From positions 1 through 27,927 of the forward strand of contig DATCPY010000059.1 of NCBI GenBank assembly GCA_036569845.1: DNA of 27,927 bases, given 5' to 3'. The position numbers and the translations under genes were made by a program. Shown in pieces: positions 14,662-22,495 of this stretch. The notes beneath the pieces were generated by a model, which did no database searches, was not told where the DNA came from, and was given only the letters and a program-made list of their open reading frames with translations. Numbering within the stretch: the first letter of the stretch is position 1; the number at the start of each line of letters is the position of its first letter. The DNA comes from UBA4735 sp036569845 (GTDB lineage Bacteria; Chloroflexota; Limnocylindria; P2-11E).

Positions 14662-15439
14662 CGTTGATCTTCACGACCTCCGCACCGATGAGGATGATGG
14701 CCGCCGTCACGTAGATCCAGGTCAGAAGCCCGGCTGCGAACGCGAGCGCGCCGTACGCCTCGAAGATGCCGATCGCGCGCGTGAGGAAGCCGAACGCGAT
14801 CTTGGCGACCTCCCAGAGCACGGCCGATACCAGCGCCGCCCGACGTGCCGGGACCTGCCCGATCCGGCGCCGCGGCGCGAATCGGAAGACGAGATAGAAG
14901 AACCAGAAGCCGAACGCCAGGCCCACGAACGGCGACACCACTTCGAAGAACAGCCGGACGCCGCGCAGCCCGCTCCTGGCGAGCGCCTCGGCCGCCGCCT
15001 GCACCCCGAAGCTGACAGCGAACGAGGCGACGGCCAGCACGAGCACCAGCATGACGAACGCGATGCTGTTCAGACGCTCCCGGACGAAGGCCCGCCGACC
15101 CTGCCGCCCGAGGATGTGCGAGATGCCGATGTCGACGGACCCGAGGATGGCCGTGACCGTGAGGAGCGTCCCGATCAGCCCGAGGCCGAGGGAAAGCGCG
15201 CGGCCCTGCACGAGCTGGCCGACGAGCTTCGTCTCCTGTCCCGTCACCGCCGGCATGAGACCGCGCACGATCGCGACGAGCTCGACTTCCGCCTGCTGGG
15301 TGCCGTAGATGAAGCCGAAGATGCCGATGATCAAGGCGAGCAGCGGGATGAGCGCGAAGAAGATCTGGTAAGCGATGGCGCCCGCGAGGAACAGGCCGTC
15401 GTCGTCGATGAAGGCGCCGAAGACGCGGCGTGCCGTTAC
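14654..15439 (-). CDS. YihY/BrkB-family inner-membrane protein
   Basis: A polytopic membrane protein with about six helices and the family pattern: an N-terminal amphipathic stretch, AGAIAYQIFFALIPLL, then a GIFGFIYG turn, and a C-terminal VYGxL/AAGLLTWIYVTAAIILIGAE motif. Its function is unknown; the old RNase BN assignment is not supported. The homologous N-terminus (RRVFGAFIDDDGLFLAG) lies upstream of the first ordinary start codon (TTG, 15334), and no ATG, GTG or TTG occurs in frame there. The best-fitting start is GTA at 15439, overlapping the FmdB stop as GTAA and giving 261 residues. ATC at 15445 is an alternative. It is coupled to fhaA through an eight-base overlap. Confidence 0.8.
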   Translation of the reverse strand, partial: VTARRVFGAFIDDDGLFLAGAIAYQIFFALIPLLALIIGIFGFIYGTQQAEVELVAIVRGLMPAVTGQETKLVGQLVQGRALSLGLGLIGTLLTVTAILGSVDIGISHILGRQGRRAFVRERLNSIAFVMLVLVLAVASFAVSFGVQAAAEALARSGLRGVRLFFEVVSPFVGLAFGFWFFYLVFRFAPRRRIGQVPARRAALVSAVLWEVAKIAFGFLTRAIGIFEAYGALAFAAGLLTWIYVTAAIILIGAEVVKINDA

Positions 15440-15783
15440 GAGGATGCGGCGTCCGCCTTCTTGGCTGAAGGACCCTTCGGCTCGGCCGCGGGCTTCGCGT
15501 CCGCGGCGGGCTTCGCCTCGGTCCCGGGCTTCGCGTCGGTCCCTGGCTTCGCGTCGGCGGTCTTGGTATCCGTCGTTGCGGCCTTGCCGTCCCCATCCTT
15601 CTGCGCGGGACGGCTATCGGTCTTGTACCAGCCGCCGCCCTTGAACACGATCGCCGGCGTCGCCATCAGCTTGCGCGGCCGCTTGCCGCAGCTCGGGCAC
15701 TTCTCGAGCGTCGCGTCGGTGTACGACTGGACCGCCGAAAAGGTGTGGCCGCAGTGGTCGCAGTGGTAGTCGTAGATGGGCAT
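15436..15783 (-). CDS. FmdB-family zinc-ribbon protein with repetitive tail
   Basis: A 115-residue protein. The first ~50 residues are the FmdB zinc ribbon (MPIYDYHCDHCG), with zinc ligands C8, C11, C29 and C32. The remaining ~60 residues are low complexity, with four near-identical six-residue units of the form (D/E)AKP(GT/AA), followed by KG, KK and Ser residues. Such Ala/Lys/Pro tails are usually disordered. FmdB-like proteins are often called regulators but their role is not proven. The ATG at 15783 has AGGGGAG close upstream. It is the first gene of the FmdB-YihY-fhaA-fhaB-rodA run and diverges from the ABC importer. Confidence 0.88.
   Translation of the reverse strand: MPIYDYHCDHCGHTFSAVQSYTDATLEKCPSCGKRPRKLMATPAIVFKGGGWYKTDSRPAQKDGDGKAATTDTKTADAKPGTDAKPGTEAKPAADAKPAAEPKGPSAKKADAASS
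15489..15560. repeat. Four tandem 18-bp units inside the fmdB-like gene
   Basis: Four contiguous 18-bp units (15489-15506, 15507-15524, 15525-15542, 15543-15560), each close to CGGGCTTCGCGTC plus five variable bases, encode the repeated AKP motif on the minus strand. The period is a multiple of three, so changes in copy number would keep the frame and could vary tail length between strains. Confidence 0.85.
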
Positions 15784-15822
15784 GTGCTCCCCTATCATCG
15801 CAGCAAGGTGAGGGCTGGGGTC

Positions 15823-16800
15823 ATGACGCGCCCCGCGATCGGAGCCGCCCGCCGCCGGCGCATCCTCGCCGAGAACGCCCTGGCGTACGCGTTCCTCCTG
15901 CCGGCGTTCCTCATCCTCCTCGTCTTCCACTTCCTGCCGGCCTTCGCGGCGATCTACATGTCCCTGTTCCGCTGGGACATCGTCCAGGGTCCGTTCCGTG
16001 GTCTGGACAACTACGCGACCGTGCTGTTCGGGTCGCGGGCGGAGGAGTTCTGGCACTCGCTCTCGGTGAGCGTCACCTACACGCTCATCACCGTCCCGAT
16101 CGAGCTCGTCCTGTCGCTGGTCCTCGCCTACCTCCTGTTCCAGAAGATGCGCGGTCGCGGCATCTACCGGACCCTCTACTACCTGCCGTACATCACGTCG
16201 GCCATCGCCGCGGGCGTCATCTTCAACTGGCTCATGAACCCGAACTACGGCCTCTTCAACAGCCTCCTCGAGCTCGTCGGCATCGGCCCGCAGAAGTGGC
16301 TCGACGAGCCGCGGGGGTTGTTCGAGCTGATCTTCGGCGGCTTCGGGGTCACCCTCCCCGAATGGGCCCAGGGTCCGAGCCTCGCGCTCGTCGGCGTGTC
16401 GCTGTTCACGATCTGGAAGTACGTCGGCTTCCAGATCGTCCTCTTCCTCGCCGGCCTCGGGAATATCTCGACCGAGTACTACGAGGCCGCCCGGCTCGAC
16501 GGGGCGAACGAGCGCCAGATCTTCACGAAGATCACGCTCCCGCTCCTCAGCCCGACCACGTTCTTCGTCGCGACGTTCGGCACCATCGGATCCCTGATCG
16601 CCTTCAACCAGATCTACGTGATGACGAACGGCGGTCCGCTGGACACGACCAAGACCCTGGGCTACGAGATCTTCCACGTCTTCTTCCAGCAGGGCCGGAT
16701 CGACCTCGGCGCGGCGATGGCGATCCTGCTGGCGATCCTCATCCTCGGGTTCACCCAGTTCCAGTTCCGCGTCGTCGAGCGGCGGGTGCATTACTCGTGA
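15823..16800 (+). CDS. Carbohydrate ABC transporter permease (MalF/UgpA type)
   Basis: A 325-residue inner-membrane permease with about six helices and a cytoplasmic EAA loop (YYEAARLDGANERQIFTKITLPLLSP) that docks the ATPase. NALAYAFLLPAFLILLVFHFLP at the N-terminus is typical of CUT1 sugar permeases. The ATG at 15823 has an AGGTGAGGG ribosome binding site. An in-frame GTG at 15808 is an alternative, and it lies nine bases after TATCAT (15793-15798), matching the leaderless spacing seen elsewhere in the window. Its stop overlaps the next permease start as GTGA. The substrate is probably a sugar or polyol but cannot be named. Confidence 0.92.
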   Translation: MTRPAIGAARRRRILAENALAYAFLLPAFLILLVFHFLPAFAAIYMSLFRWDIVQGPFRGLDNYATVLFGSRAEEFWHSLSVSVTYTLITVPIELVLSLVLAYLLFQKMRGRGIYRTLYYLPYITSAIAAGVIFNWLMNPNYGLFNSLLELVGIGPQKWLDEPRGLFELIFGGFGVTLPEWAQGPSLALVGVSLFTIWKYVGFQIVLFLAGLGNISTEYYEAARLDGANERQIFTKITLPLLSPTTFFVATFGTIGSLIAFNQIYVMTNGGPLDTTKTLGYEIFHVFFQQGRIDLGAAMAILLAILILGFTQFQFRVVERRVHYS

Positions 16801-17657
16801 CGACCGTGTCGCTGCCTCGGCCGGCCGGCGTCGGCCGCCTCCGCGGACGGACCGTCGGCAAGCACCTCGTGCTCGCGGCCGTGGCGGTCATCATCGCGTT
16901 CCCGTTCTACTGGATGCTCTCGACCGCGACGAAGAGCTTCTTCGAGGCCACCCAGTTCCCGCCGACGCTGTTCCCGCTGGAATTCCACTTCGAGAACTTC
17001 GCGACCGCGTGGGGCGACGCGCCCTGGCGGACGTTCTTCACCAACACCGGGATCATCATGGTCGCGGCGACTGTCGGCGAGCTCATCACGTCGATCCTCG
17101 CCGCGTACGCATTCGCCCGTCTCGAGTTCAAGGGGAAGGGCTTCCTGTTCCTGCTGTTCCTCGCGACATACATGATCCCGCCCGAGGCGACCGTCATCCC
17201 GAACTTCGTGCTCGTCACGAAGTACCTCCACATCGGGGACACCCTGCAGGTGCAGATCATCCCGTTCCTCGCCTCGGTGTTCTCGATCTTCCTGCTGCGC
17301 CAGCACTTCAAGTCGATCCCGAACGAGCTCCACGACGCGGCCAAGGTCGACGGCGCGGGGCATCTCCGGTTCCTCCTCAGCGTCGTCCTGCCGCTATCCA
17401 TCCCGGTCCTCGTCACCGTCCTGCTGATCACGGCGCTTGCCCGCTACGACGCGTTCCAGTGGCCGCTGCTCGTGACGAACAGCGACGCGGTCAGACCGGT
17501 GCAGATCGGAATGGCGCAGTTCCGCACTGAATTCGGGGCGCAATATCATCTCGAGATGGCGGCGGCCACCTTCGTGATCGCCCCCGTGGTCTTGATCTTC
17601 CTGTTCGCGCAGCGGTATCTGATCCAGGGGGTGGCCCGCACAGGTATCCGTGGCTAG
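16797..17657 (+). CDS. Carbohydrate ABC transporter permease (MalG/UgpE type)
   Basis: The 286-residue second permease of the importer, with about six helices. Signatures are FPFYWMLSTATKS near the N-terminus, FLATYMIPPEATVIPNF, and the EAA loop ELHDAAKVDGAGHLRFLLSVVLPLS. The GTG at 16797 overlaps the stop of the first permease (GTGA), so the two subunits are made in coupled fashion. Longer readings into the first permease gene are shadows. A 63-bp gap then leads to the binding protein. Confidence 0.92.
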   Translation: MTTVSLPRPAGVGRLRGRTVGKHLVLAAVAVIIAFPFYWMLSTATKSFFEATQFPPTLFPLEFHFENFATAWGDAPWRTFFTNTGIIMVAATVGELITSILAAYAFARLEFKGKGFLFLLFLATYMIPPEATVIPNFVLVTKYLHIGDTLQVQIIPFLASVFSIFLLRQHFKSIPNELHDAAKVDGAGHLRFLLSVVLPLSIPVLVTVLLITALARYDAFQWPLLVTNSDAVRPVQIGMAQFRTEFGAQYHLEMAAATFVIAPVVLIFLFAQRYLIQGVARTGIRG

Positions 17658-17720
17658 CAGTCATCCGTATACCAGGATGGAACGAGTAGGTAGGGGTTCG
17701 AAACAGATGGAGGGGCACTC

Positions 17721-19049
17721 ATGCGGTTGAAGGTCGCGATCCTCGCGGCGGTCATGGTCGTCGCGACGGCCTGCAGCGGCGCTGCGGCGCCGGCACCGGC
17801 ACAGTCCACGCAAGCGGACATCGATCTGTCCGGGTCGCCGGTCGCGCTGACGCTCTGGCACACCCAGACGGGCGCCAACGCGGCAGCTCTCCAGGCCATG
17901 GTCGACCGGTTCAACTCGACCAACGGCAAGGGCATCACCGTCACGCTGCAGTACCAGGGCAGCTACACGCAGCTGTACCAGAAGAACCTGTCGGCCATCC
18001 AGGCCGGCGCGCTGCCCGAGCTCGCGGTCGCGTATGAGAGCTTCGTCGCTGACTACATGAAGGCCGACGTCGTCCTCAACCTCGACCCGTACGTCAACTC
18101 CGCCAAGAACGGCCTCGACAAAGCGTCGCAGGCCGACATCTACAAGCCGTACTTCGACACCAACCGCTTCCCGCAGTTCGGCAACCAGCTCCTGTCGTTC
18201 CCGTTCACCAAGTCGCTCCTCCTCCAGTACACGAACGACGACATCCTCAAGGAGATCGGCAAGAGCGCGCCGAAGACCTGGGATGAGTTCGAGGCAACCA
18301 GCCTCGCGGCGGTCAAGAAGGGCGCCGACGGCAAGATCACCCGCTACGGCTGGGCCGTGCCGATCGGCGCGTCGACCTTCAACGGGTGGGTCCTCTCGCG
18401 CGGCGGCTCGCTCATGAGCGCCGACCAGAAGACCGTCGCCTGGGACCAGCAGCCCGCGATCGACGCGGTCACGATGATGAAGCGCATGATCGACAACGGC
18501 AGCGCGTACGTGCCGAAGGGCTTCGACTACCAGACGGACTTCGGGACCGCGAAGGTCGCGTTCGTCCAGGAGTCGAGCACCGGCCGGCCGTTCTTCGTCT
18601 CGAGCTTCAAGCAGCCGATCAACTGGAGCCTGACGAACATCCCGCAGAAGGACCCGGCCAAGGCGGCCACGGTCCAGTACGGGGCGAACGTCGCCATCTT
18701 CAAGAGCACGCCTGAGAAGCAGCTCGCTTCGTGGCTGTTCGTGAAGTGGTTCGCCGACGCCGCGCAGACCGCCGAGTGGGCGGTGAAGTCCAGCTACATG
18801 CCGGTCCGTAAGAGCGCCCAGGACACCGACACCCTGAAGAACGCGTGGAAGACGGACGTCCAGGGCAAGTCCGCGTTCGACCAGATCGGGTCGAGCGTCC
18901 CGGAGCCGAACGTGCGCGGCCAGCAGGACATCCGCACGGTCATCGAGGACATGCTCAACGCGGTCGTCGCAGGGAAGGTCACCGACATCTCCGCAGCCGT
19001 GAAGGCCGCGGGCCTGAAGGCGAACCAGATCCTGAAGGACAACCAGTAA
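17721..19049 (+). CDS. ABC sugar-type solute-binding lipoprotein
   Basis: A 442-residue family 1 (UgpB/MalE-like) extracellular binding protein. The signal peptide ends in a lipobox (VATAC, modified Cys at C18), followed by an Ala/Pro/Gln linker to ~35. The mature fold begins at VALTLWHTQTG. The family segments ALPELAVAYES and FVQESSTGRPFFVSS are visible, as is the C-terminal DIRTVIEDMLNAVVAGK repeat helix. It captures the substrate outside the membrane for the two upstream permeases. An AGGGG ribosome binding site lies about six bases before the ATG. No ATPase gene accompanies the set, so a shared MsmK/UgpC-type ATPase elsewhere is likely. The gene is closed by a strong terminator. Confidence 0.94.
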   Translation: MRLKVAILAAVMVVATACSGAAAPAPAQSTQADIDLSGSPVALTLWHTQTGANAAALQAMVDRFNSTNGKGITVTLQYQGSYTQLYQKNLSAIQAGALPELAVAYESFVADYMKADVVLNLDPYVNSAKNGLDKASQADIYKPYFDTNRFPQFGNQLLSFPFTKSLLLQYTNDDILKEIGKSAPKTWDEFEATSLAAVKKGADGKITRYGWAVPIGASTFNGWVLSRGGSLMSADQKTVAWDQQPAIDAVTMMKRMIDNGSAYVPKGFDYQTDFGTAKVAFVQESSTGRPFFVSSFKQPINWSLTNIPQKDPAKAATVQYGANVAIFKSTPEKQLASWLFVKWFADAAQTAEWAVKSSYMPVRKSAQDTDTLKNAWKTDVQGKSAFDQIGSSVPEPNVRGQQDIRTVIEDMLNAVVAGKVTDISAAVKAAGLKANQILKDNQ

Positions 19050-19075
19050 CGGCAGGCGCGATCACGCAGTAGGCG

Positions 19076-19110
19076 AGCGGGCGGGGCGAAAGCCCCGCCC
19101 GCTTCTATTT
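19076..19110 (+). terminator. Rho-independent terminator of the ABC importer operon
   Basis: A 12-bp GC-rich stem (19076-19087 with 19092-19103) with a GAAA tetraloop, followed by TCTATTT, starts 26 bases after the binding-protein stop. The T-rich side is on the plus strand only. The tail overlaps the stop codon of the convergent gene that ends at 19105. Confidence 0.88.
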
Positions 19111-19521
19111 CGCGGGTCGAGGAGCGGGCGGGCGGTCCGGGAGCAACCACGGCAGCGCCTCGGCCATCGGCTCGACGAGATCCGTGTATTGAGCGGGGCC
19201 GAGGTGCTCTTTTGCGAACAGCCCGAGTGCCGCACCGAACGCCGCGCTCTCGGCCTTGTGGCCGAGCTTGCCGTGCTTCGCCTTCCAGTTGACGAGCGCG
19301 CCGGAGGCCTCGGTAAGGCCGAACAGCGTGCGCCGCAGCTCTTCCCACTTCGGACCGAGATCGTGCTGCTCGATCGCGGCGAGCGCGGCCTTCTCGGCGC
19401 GGTGATAGGCGTCGAGGCCGCGCGCCTCGTGCCGGTCCCACCCCCACGCGGCGCGCTCGATGCCGTTCGCATCGAACACCCGGAGGTCGGCGGTGAGGCG
19501 ATCGAGATCGCTCTGTGCCAC
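19105..19521 (-). CDS. Hypothetical protein downstream of valS
   Basis: I do not recognise this 138-residue protein. It is predicted to be soluble and mainly helical, with many Trp/His/Ala residues (AAWGWDRHEARGLDAYHRAEKAALAAIEQHD; WEELRRTLFGLTEASGALVNWKAKHGK) and a Pro-rich end. It has no signal peptide, membrane helix or metal motif. The GTG start at 19521 is 10 bases after the valS stop, so it is probably co-transcribed with valS and thus also under the T-box. Its stop falls in the tail of the convergent terminator. Codon use is like its neighbours, which supports it being real. Confidence 0.7.
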   Translation of the reverse strand: MAQSDLDRLTADLRVFDANGIERAAWGWDRHEARGLDAYHRAEKAALAAIEQHDLGPKWEELRRTLFGLTEASGALVNWKAKHGKLGHKAESAAFGAALGLFAKEHLGPAQYTDLVEPMAEALPWLLPDRPPAPRPAK

Positions 19522-19531
19522 GGGGCTGACG

Positions 19532-22237
19532 TTACGCCTTCGCGAGCTCGGACCGCAGCGACGCGACCGCGGCCTCGCGCTCGGCGAGCTTCGCGCGCTC
19601 CCTCGCGATCACCGGCGCCGGCGCCTTCGTCGCGAACTCGGAGCCGAGCAGCACGCGGGTCTTCTCGAGCAGGACGAGCGCGTCGGCGAGCTCCTTCTCG
19701 AGGCGCGCGCGATCGGTCGCCGCCTCGCGCGGCACGTCCACCCGGACCTCGACCGCGCGAACGAGGGTCGGCGCGCCCTCGCCTCCGCCGAACCGCACCT
19801 CGGCGCCCGTGAGCGACGCGATGATCTCCGCGAACGGCTGGAGCGGGGCGGCATCTCCGCCGAGGGCGACCTGCACCTTCGTCCGGGGGTCGAGGTCGGC
19901 CTCCTGGCGGCGCTCGCGAATCCGCCGGATGACCTCGATCGCGAGCCCGAAGCGGTCCTCGAGGCCGGCGTCGCGCGCTCCCGGCTTCGGCCACGCCGAC
20001 ACCACGAGCGAGGGCGCGTCGTCCGACGTGCGGCCGTGGGCCCAGAGCTGCAGGGCCAGCGTCTCCGTGACGAACGGGATGCTCGGGTGCGCGAGCCGCA
20101 GCACGCGATCGAGCACGTAGGCGAGCGTCCGGACCGCGGCGTCCAGGGAGCCGGCCGGCCGCCGCTGCGGCTTGGCGAGCTCGATGTAGAAGTCGGCGAG
20201 CTCGGTCCATACGAACTGCTGGAGCGCCGTCGCGTACTCGCCGAACTGGTATTGCTCGAGCAGTCGGGTCAGGTCCTCGACCGTCGCCTCGGTGCGTGAG
20301 AGGATCCAGCGGTCAGCCTCCGTAAGGTCGGGTCCGGTCGGCGCGACGTCGATCGGGCCGGTCAGCGCGGAAGGCCGCGCCTCGAGCTGCGCCAGCCCGA
20401 ACCGGCCCGCGTTCCAGAGCTTGTTCACGAACCGCCGGCCGTTCTCGAGCTTGCCCTCCGAGAACTCACTGTCCGCGCCGGCCGCGATCCCGTTCACGAG
20501 CGCGTAGCGGAGCGCGTCGGCCCCGTGCTCTTCGATCATCCCGACCGGGCTCACGACATTGCCCTTCGACTTGCTCATCTTCCGGCGCTCCGTCGTCACG
20601 AGGCCGTGGAGGTACACGGTCTGGAACGGGATGTCGCCCATGTTCTCGATGCCCATCATCAACATCCGGGCGACCCAGAAGAACAGGATGTCGTAGCCGG
20701 TCTCGAGCACCGAGCCGGGATAGAACCGCGCGAGGTCAGGCGTCTGCTCGGGCCAGCCGAGGGTCGAGTGCGGCCACAGCGCCGAGCTGAACCACGTGTC
20801 GAGCACGTCCGGGTCCTGCCGCAGCTCGGTCGAGCGGCATTTCGGGCACGCCGTCGGATCAGGTGCATCCTCGTCGGGGACGACGATCTCGTTGCAGTCG
20901 GTGCAGTACCAGACGGGAATGGAATGACCCCACCAGATCTGGCGCGACACCGGCCAGTCACGGATGTTCTCCATCCACTCGAAGTAGATCTTCTCCTGAT
21001 ATTTCGGCACGATGCGCACCGCTCCGCGACGCACGGCCTCGATGGCCGGCTTCGCCAGCGGCGCCATCTTCATCCACCACTGCTTCATGACCAGCGGCTC
21101 GTCCACGGTCTCGCAGCGGTCGTGGATCCCGACGTTGTGCGTGATCGGCTCCTGCCGAACGAGGAGCCCCTTCTCTTTCAGCCGCTCGATCATCGCCGTG
21201 CGCGCGGTGTCACGGTCGAGCCCGGCCAGCGGCCCGGCGGCCGGCGTCATGAAGCCGCGCGTGTCGATGGCCGACAGCACCTGGAGCCCGTGCCGCTGGC
21301 CGATCTCGAAGTCCGTCGCGTCATGTCCGGGCGTGACCTTGAGCACGCCGGTGCCGAACTCACGGTCGACGGCCAGGTCGCCGATGAGCTTCACCTTCCG
21401 CTCGGACACCGGCACGAGGACCTCCCTGCCGATGAGCCCCTTCCAGCGCGGGTCATCGGGGTGCACGGCGACCGCGGTGTCGGCGACGATCGTCTCGGGT
21501 CGTGTCGTCGCGACGACCACGTCCGGTGTCCCGGCTGGCATGGGCTGGGCCCACGGGTAGCGCACGTAGCTCAGCTGGTCGGTCCGTACCACGTGCAGTG
21601 CCTCCAGATCCGAATAGGTGGTCTGGCAGGTGAGGCACCAGTGGACGATCCGGTCGGCGCGATAGAGGTGCCCCTTGCGGTACATGCGGATGAAATGGAT
21701 CCGCACGCGCCGCTGCATGTCGGGATCCATCGTGAAGTGCACACGCGTCCAGTCGAGGCTGCAGCCGAGCATGCGCAGCTGCTTGTAGATGCGCGGCTTG
21801 TAGTGATCCATCCATCGCCACATCTCGGCGAGGAACTCGGCACGCGAAAGGCCCAGCGTCGGCGAGCTGTCTTTGCCCTTGCGCCCGGCGCCCTCCTTCG
21901 CGAGCTCCTTCTCGACAACGATCTGGGCGATGATCCCCGCATGGTCCGAGCCCGGGAGCCACAGCGTCGGCTCGCCGCGCATGCGGTGCCAGCGGGCCAT
22001 GAGATCCTCGTAGCCGCCGAACCCGAGCGCGTGCCCCAGATGGAGGTCGCCGGTCACGTTGGGGAGCGGCAACATCATCACGAACGGCTTCTCGCCTGGC
22101 CGCTCCGGTCCGGGCGTGAAGAAGCCCGACGCATCCCACCAGTCGTAGAGGAAGGTCTCGACGGCGCTCGCGTCGAAGTTCTTGCCGCGGTATTGGAGAA
22201 CCGCCTGCGGTGGTTTCGTGTGCGTCTGCGTCGCCAT
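19532..22237 (-). CDS. valS: Valine--tRNA ligase
   Basis: A 901-residue class I aminoacyl-tRNA synthetase that charges tRNA(Val). The HIGH motif is HLGH (66-69, PNVTGDLHLGH), the KMSKS motif is at 553-557, and TTRPETI at 244-250 marks the CP1 editing domain that removes Thr-tRNA(Val). A zinc-knuckle insert carries C445, C448, C464 and C467 (WYCTDC, ACPKC), with a second CLTC pair at 201-204. The C-terminus holds a coiled-coil arm of charged helices (EKELADALVLLEKTRVL). The ATG at 22237 is preferred, with GAGAGGAGAG upstream; the in-frame TTG at 22258 would precede that ribosome binding site. Expression is controlled by the T-box leader immediately upstream. Confidence 0.97.
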   Translation of the reverse strand: MATQTHTKPPQAVLQYRGKNFDASAVETFLYDWWDASGFFTPGPERPGEKPFVMMLPLPNVTGDLHLGHALGFGGYEDLMARWHRMRGEPTLWLPGSDHAGIIAQIVVEKELAKEGAGRKGKDSSPTLGLSRAEFLAEMWRWMDHYKPRIYKQLRMLGCSLDWTRVHFTMDPDMQRRVRIHFIRMYRKGHLYRADRIVHWCLTCQTTYSDLEALHVVRTDQLSYVRYPWAQPMPAGTPDVVVATTRPETIVADTAVAVHPDDPRWKGLIGREVLVPVSERKVKLIGDLAVDREFGTGVLKVTPGHDATDFEIGQRHGLQVLSAIDTRGFMTPAAGPLAGLDRDTARTAMIERLKEKGLLVRQEPITHNVGIHDRCETVDEPLVMKQWWMKMAPLAKPAIEAVRRGAVRIVPKYQEKIYFEWMENIRDWPVSRQIWWGHSIPVWYCTDCNEIVVPDEDAPDPTACPKCRSTELRQDPDVLDTWFSSALWPHSTLGWPEQTPDLARFYPGSVLETGYDILFFWVARMLMMGIENMGDIPFQTVYLHGLVTTERRKMSKSKGNVVSPVGMIEEHGADALRYALVNGIAAGADSEFSEGKLENGRRFVNKLWNAGRFGLAQLEARPSALTGPIDVAPTGPDLTEADRWILSRTEATVEDLTRLLEQYQFGEYATALQQFVWTELADFYIELAKPQRRPAGSLDAAVRTLAYVLDRVLRLAHPSIPFVTETLALQLWAHGRTSDDAPSLVVSAWPKPGARDAGLEDRFGLAIEVIRRIRERRQEADLDPRTKVQVALGGDAAPLQPFAEIIASLTGAEVRFGGGEGAPTLVRAVEVRVDVPREAATDRARLEKELADALVLLEKTRVLLGSEFATKAPAPVIARERAKLAEREAAVASLRSELAKA

Positions 22238-22260
22238 CGTCGCTCTCCTCTCTTTCAACC

Positions 22261-22295
22261 AACAACAAAGCCGTCGTCCGAACAGGACGACGGCT
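22261..22295 (-). terminator. Regulated intrinsic terminator of the valS T-box
   Basis: On the minus strand an 11-bp perfect stem, AGCCGTCGTCC (22295-22285) with GGACGACGGCT (22279-22269), and a five-base loop are followed by TTGTTGTT. It sits just after the T-box sequence, 24 bases before the valS ATG, and is the off-state structure of the riboswitch. Confidence 0.93.
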
Positions 22296-22489
22296 GACGC
22301 CGCGTGGTACCACCTGAGTTCACGGCCTTCAATTACTCCTTGATGACCGCCTCATCTACGCCGTAACGGGCGAACCCGACCCACTCGCGAGCGACGTTCC
22401 CAAGTGCACTGTTGCGGCCCGCTTCCAGCCTGCTGGCGGACCTTCTCTATCGGGTGCGCTCGGTACTCTTCCCGGTCTTCGCGGGTATG
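22261..22489 (-). ncRNA. T-box riboswitch leader, valine specifier GUC
   Basis: A complete tRNA-sensing leader between the upstream gene's stop and valS. Stem I shows ACCCGCGA (22486-22479) pairing with UCGCG...GGU near 22390-22378. The loop-E bases are AGUA (22467-22464) opposite GAA (22399-22397), closed by the helix 22463-22455/22408-22400. The specifier codon after GAAC is GUC (22395-22393), a valine codon. A distal helix GGUCCGC/GCGGGCC is at 22442-22436/22422-22416. The T-box AGGUGGUACCACGCGG (22315-22300) offers UGGU to pair with an ACCA acceptor end, as expected for tRNA(Val) with discriminator A. Uncharged tRNA would stabilise the antiterminator and switch on valS. Confidence 0.93.
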
Positions 22490-22495
22490 GACGGA

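Noticed and set aside
14654..15334. YihY gene starting at TTG 15334
   Set aside because: This start would cut off the conserved first part of the family (RRVFGAFIDDDGLFLAG and AYQIFFALIP), which is encoded in the same open frame just upstream.
15489..15560. Regular repeats that might suggest a CRISPR array
   Set aside because: Units are contiguous 18-mers without spacers, in frame in a coding region, and encode a repeated peptide.
17693..17704. tRNA T-arm-like sequence GGGGTTCGAAAC upstream of the binding-protein gene
   Set aside because: No matching acceptor, D or anticodon arms can be drawn in the 63-bp gap; it is an isolated motif match.
19076..19110. Bidirectional terminator serving also the minus-strand hypothetical gene
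   Set aside because: The hairpin has a T-rich tail only on the plus strand; on the minus strand it is followed by CGCCTAC.
20525..22297. Long plus-strand open frame antisense to valS
   Set aside because: Shadow of valS; low-complexity Arg/His/Val composition without any domain, and it ends inside the T-box leader.
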